NCBI GenBank assembly: GCA_963782605.1
Contig: CAWAKK010000005.1
Location: 489,922 to 553,921, forward strand
Length of the DNA stretch: 64,000 bases
Source: JBDTSW01 sp963782605
GTDB taxonomy: Bacteria > Actinomycetota > Thermoleophilia > Solirubrobacterales > 70-9
Direction: 5' to 3'
Shown here in pieces: positions 63,271 through 64,000 of this stretch; positions within the stretch are counted from its first letter, which is position 1, and each line of letters begins with the position of its first letter. Made by a program: the position numbers and the translations under genes. The notes beneath the pieces were generated by a model that was given only the letters and a program-made list of their open reading frames with translations, did no database searches and was not told the DNA's origin.

Positions 63271-63608
63271 GCGCTGCGTCTACCCGGCTCTGCTCCGAGC
63301 ACACCGGCCCCGGCGCAGACCGTGGGGCCGCGCGATGCCGGGGACTTGCTTCGGCGGATGGGACCTGCGGGCCAGATCTCCCCGAGTGGTCCTGCTAGGA
63401 CCGCCGGGGTGGCCTTCTCGGGAGAGGTGACGCTCCTCTACGTTCCATGTAGGGGCGCAACCCCGCAGCCGCCGCGCTCCTCCGCTAGGCCCGAAGAGCT
63501 CGAGCGAGGGCTAGGGGACCAGGGGTGGGGTACCCGAGGGCCCACTGACGTCCGACGTTGGCATCAAGGTGTCTGCTGCGTGAGATGCAAGAGAAACAGG
63601 GAGCGCCG
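63271..63608. other. Non-coding stretch
   Basis: No convincing gene is seen on either strand: the open frames here are Pro/Arg/Gly-rich shadows without family features or ribosome sites. An imperfect hairpin (CCTCTAC/GTAGGGG around a 7-base loop) lies near 63435-63455. A promoter for the next gene is not obvious. Confidence 0.4.
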
Positions 63609-63821
63609 ATGCGTGAACTGAGCGGAGACAATACGTTCGTCGTAGAACTCCGAGTCGACGAGGATGGCGACCTACGCTTTGCCCTCAACGGGGGCGTTCT
63701 TGAGATTTGCTTCGCCGCCGACGACGACGAGCCGTTGGCCCTGCGCGAAGTGAGTGTCGCTGAGGCGGGGGGGCGCGAGGATTCGCCCCGTGGCAGGTAT
63801 ACGGAGAGCCGGAATAGCTAG
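63609..63821 (+). CDS. Small acidic protein of unknown function
   Basis: 70 residues: a strand-rich first half (NTFVVELRVDEDGDLRFALN, GGVLEICFAADDDEP) and a charged end. AGGGAG at 63597-63602 lies 6 bases before the ATG, which fixes the start against two upstream ATGs in frame. No family is recognised; it may be a small effector or remnant of a larger gene. It is the last readable gene of the window. Confidence 0.5.
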   Translation: MRELSGDNTFVVELRVDEDGDLRFALNGGVLEICFAADDDEPLALREVSVAEAGGREDSPRGRYTESRNS

Positions 63822-64000
63822 ACCCAACGGGATCGACGCTGACACAAGTCACGCACGTGTTTCGCGGATGCGAGAACCGGGCGGCGGGGCGGCTGAGACT
63901 CGGCACGTAACTCCACCGTGACTTAGGCGACCTCTCGAGGTGATGAGCCCGCCGCTCCACGTCAAGTTGCGTTTCGTGCGGCTTTACGCACAAAGGCTCA

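Overview
The window is chromosomal DNA from a high-GC Gram-positive bacterium, most likely an actinobacterium of the Thermoleophilia/Solirubrobacterales type. The phylum is well supported: third positions are strongly GC-biased, GTG and TTG starts are common, rpsA-coaE-uvrB-uvrA lie in the order known from actinobacteria, and there are a Rex repressor and two tandem TrkA/Ceo-type proteins. The class is only an inference from gene content. About 68 protein genes and one tRNA fill nearly all 64 kb. There is no CRISPR array, insertion sequence, prophage or rRNA.

Layout. 1-8.4 kb is an accessory-looking catabolic region: two amidohydrolases (one cut by the window edge), a D-2-hydroxyacid dehydrogenase, a zinc alcohol dehydrogenase, a XRE-cupin regulator with a palindrome at its start, an MFS transporter, a DRE-TIM carboxyltransferase, a fragment of ilvC, a small DMT transporter and an agmatinase-family hydrolase. 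8.4-23 kb is core: a flavoprotein divergent from a BI-1 protein, then rpsA, coaE, a lytic transglycosylase, three envelope or transport genes, uvrB, a coiled-coil protein and uvrA, which has a LexA-type box in its promoter. 23-34 kb holds an acyltransferase, a lipoprotein, YjbQ, a DUF2520-panC-panB operon on the minus strand, and a long plus-strand operon: FmdB zinc ribbon, family-4 uracil-DNA glycosylase, tsaE, tsaB, rimI, tsaD, a glutaredoxin-like gene, rex and a GCS2 ligase.

34-46 kb is dominated by ion and energy genes: a K+-independent-type H+-pyrophosphatase behind a leader with a terminator hairpin, a LOR-domain protein, an FMN hydroxyacid oxidase, two VOC proteins, two APC permeases with C-terminal UspA-like domains, two TrkA-type NAD-binding proteins and a ferredoxin-reductase-like flavoprotein, then tRNA-Gln(CTG). 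46-64 kb holds a heterodimeric ABC exporter, a small cysteine-rich protein coupled to a kelch protein, an EamA transporter, an AlkZ-like HTH_42 protein, methyltransferases (one with an aminoglycoside-kinase-like N-terminus), a membrane sulfatase, a CBS protein, a secreted copper-radical oxidase with all its ligands, and an ATP-grasp enzyme preceded by an unreported 42-residue reading frame.

Many genes overlap by 4 bases (ATGA, GTGA, TTGA), so translational coupling is common. Several operon heads have a TANNNT hexamer 6-9 bases before the start and no Shine-Dalgarno sequence, which suggests leaderless transcripts. The observations most worth following are the ATP-grasp/small-ORF pair, the kinase-like/methyltransferase fusion, the hppA leader, the APC-UspA plus TrkA cluster and the DUF2520-pan operon.
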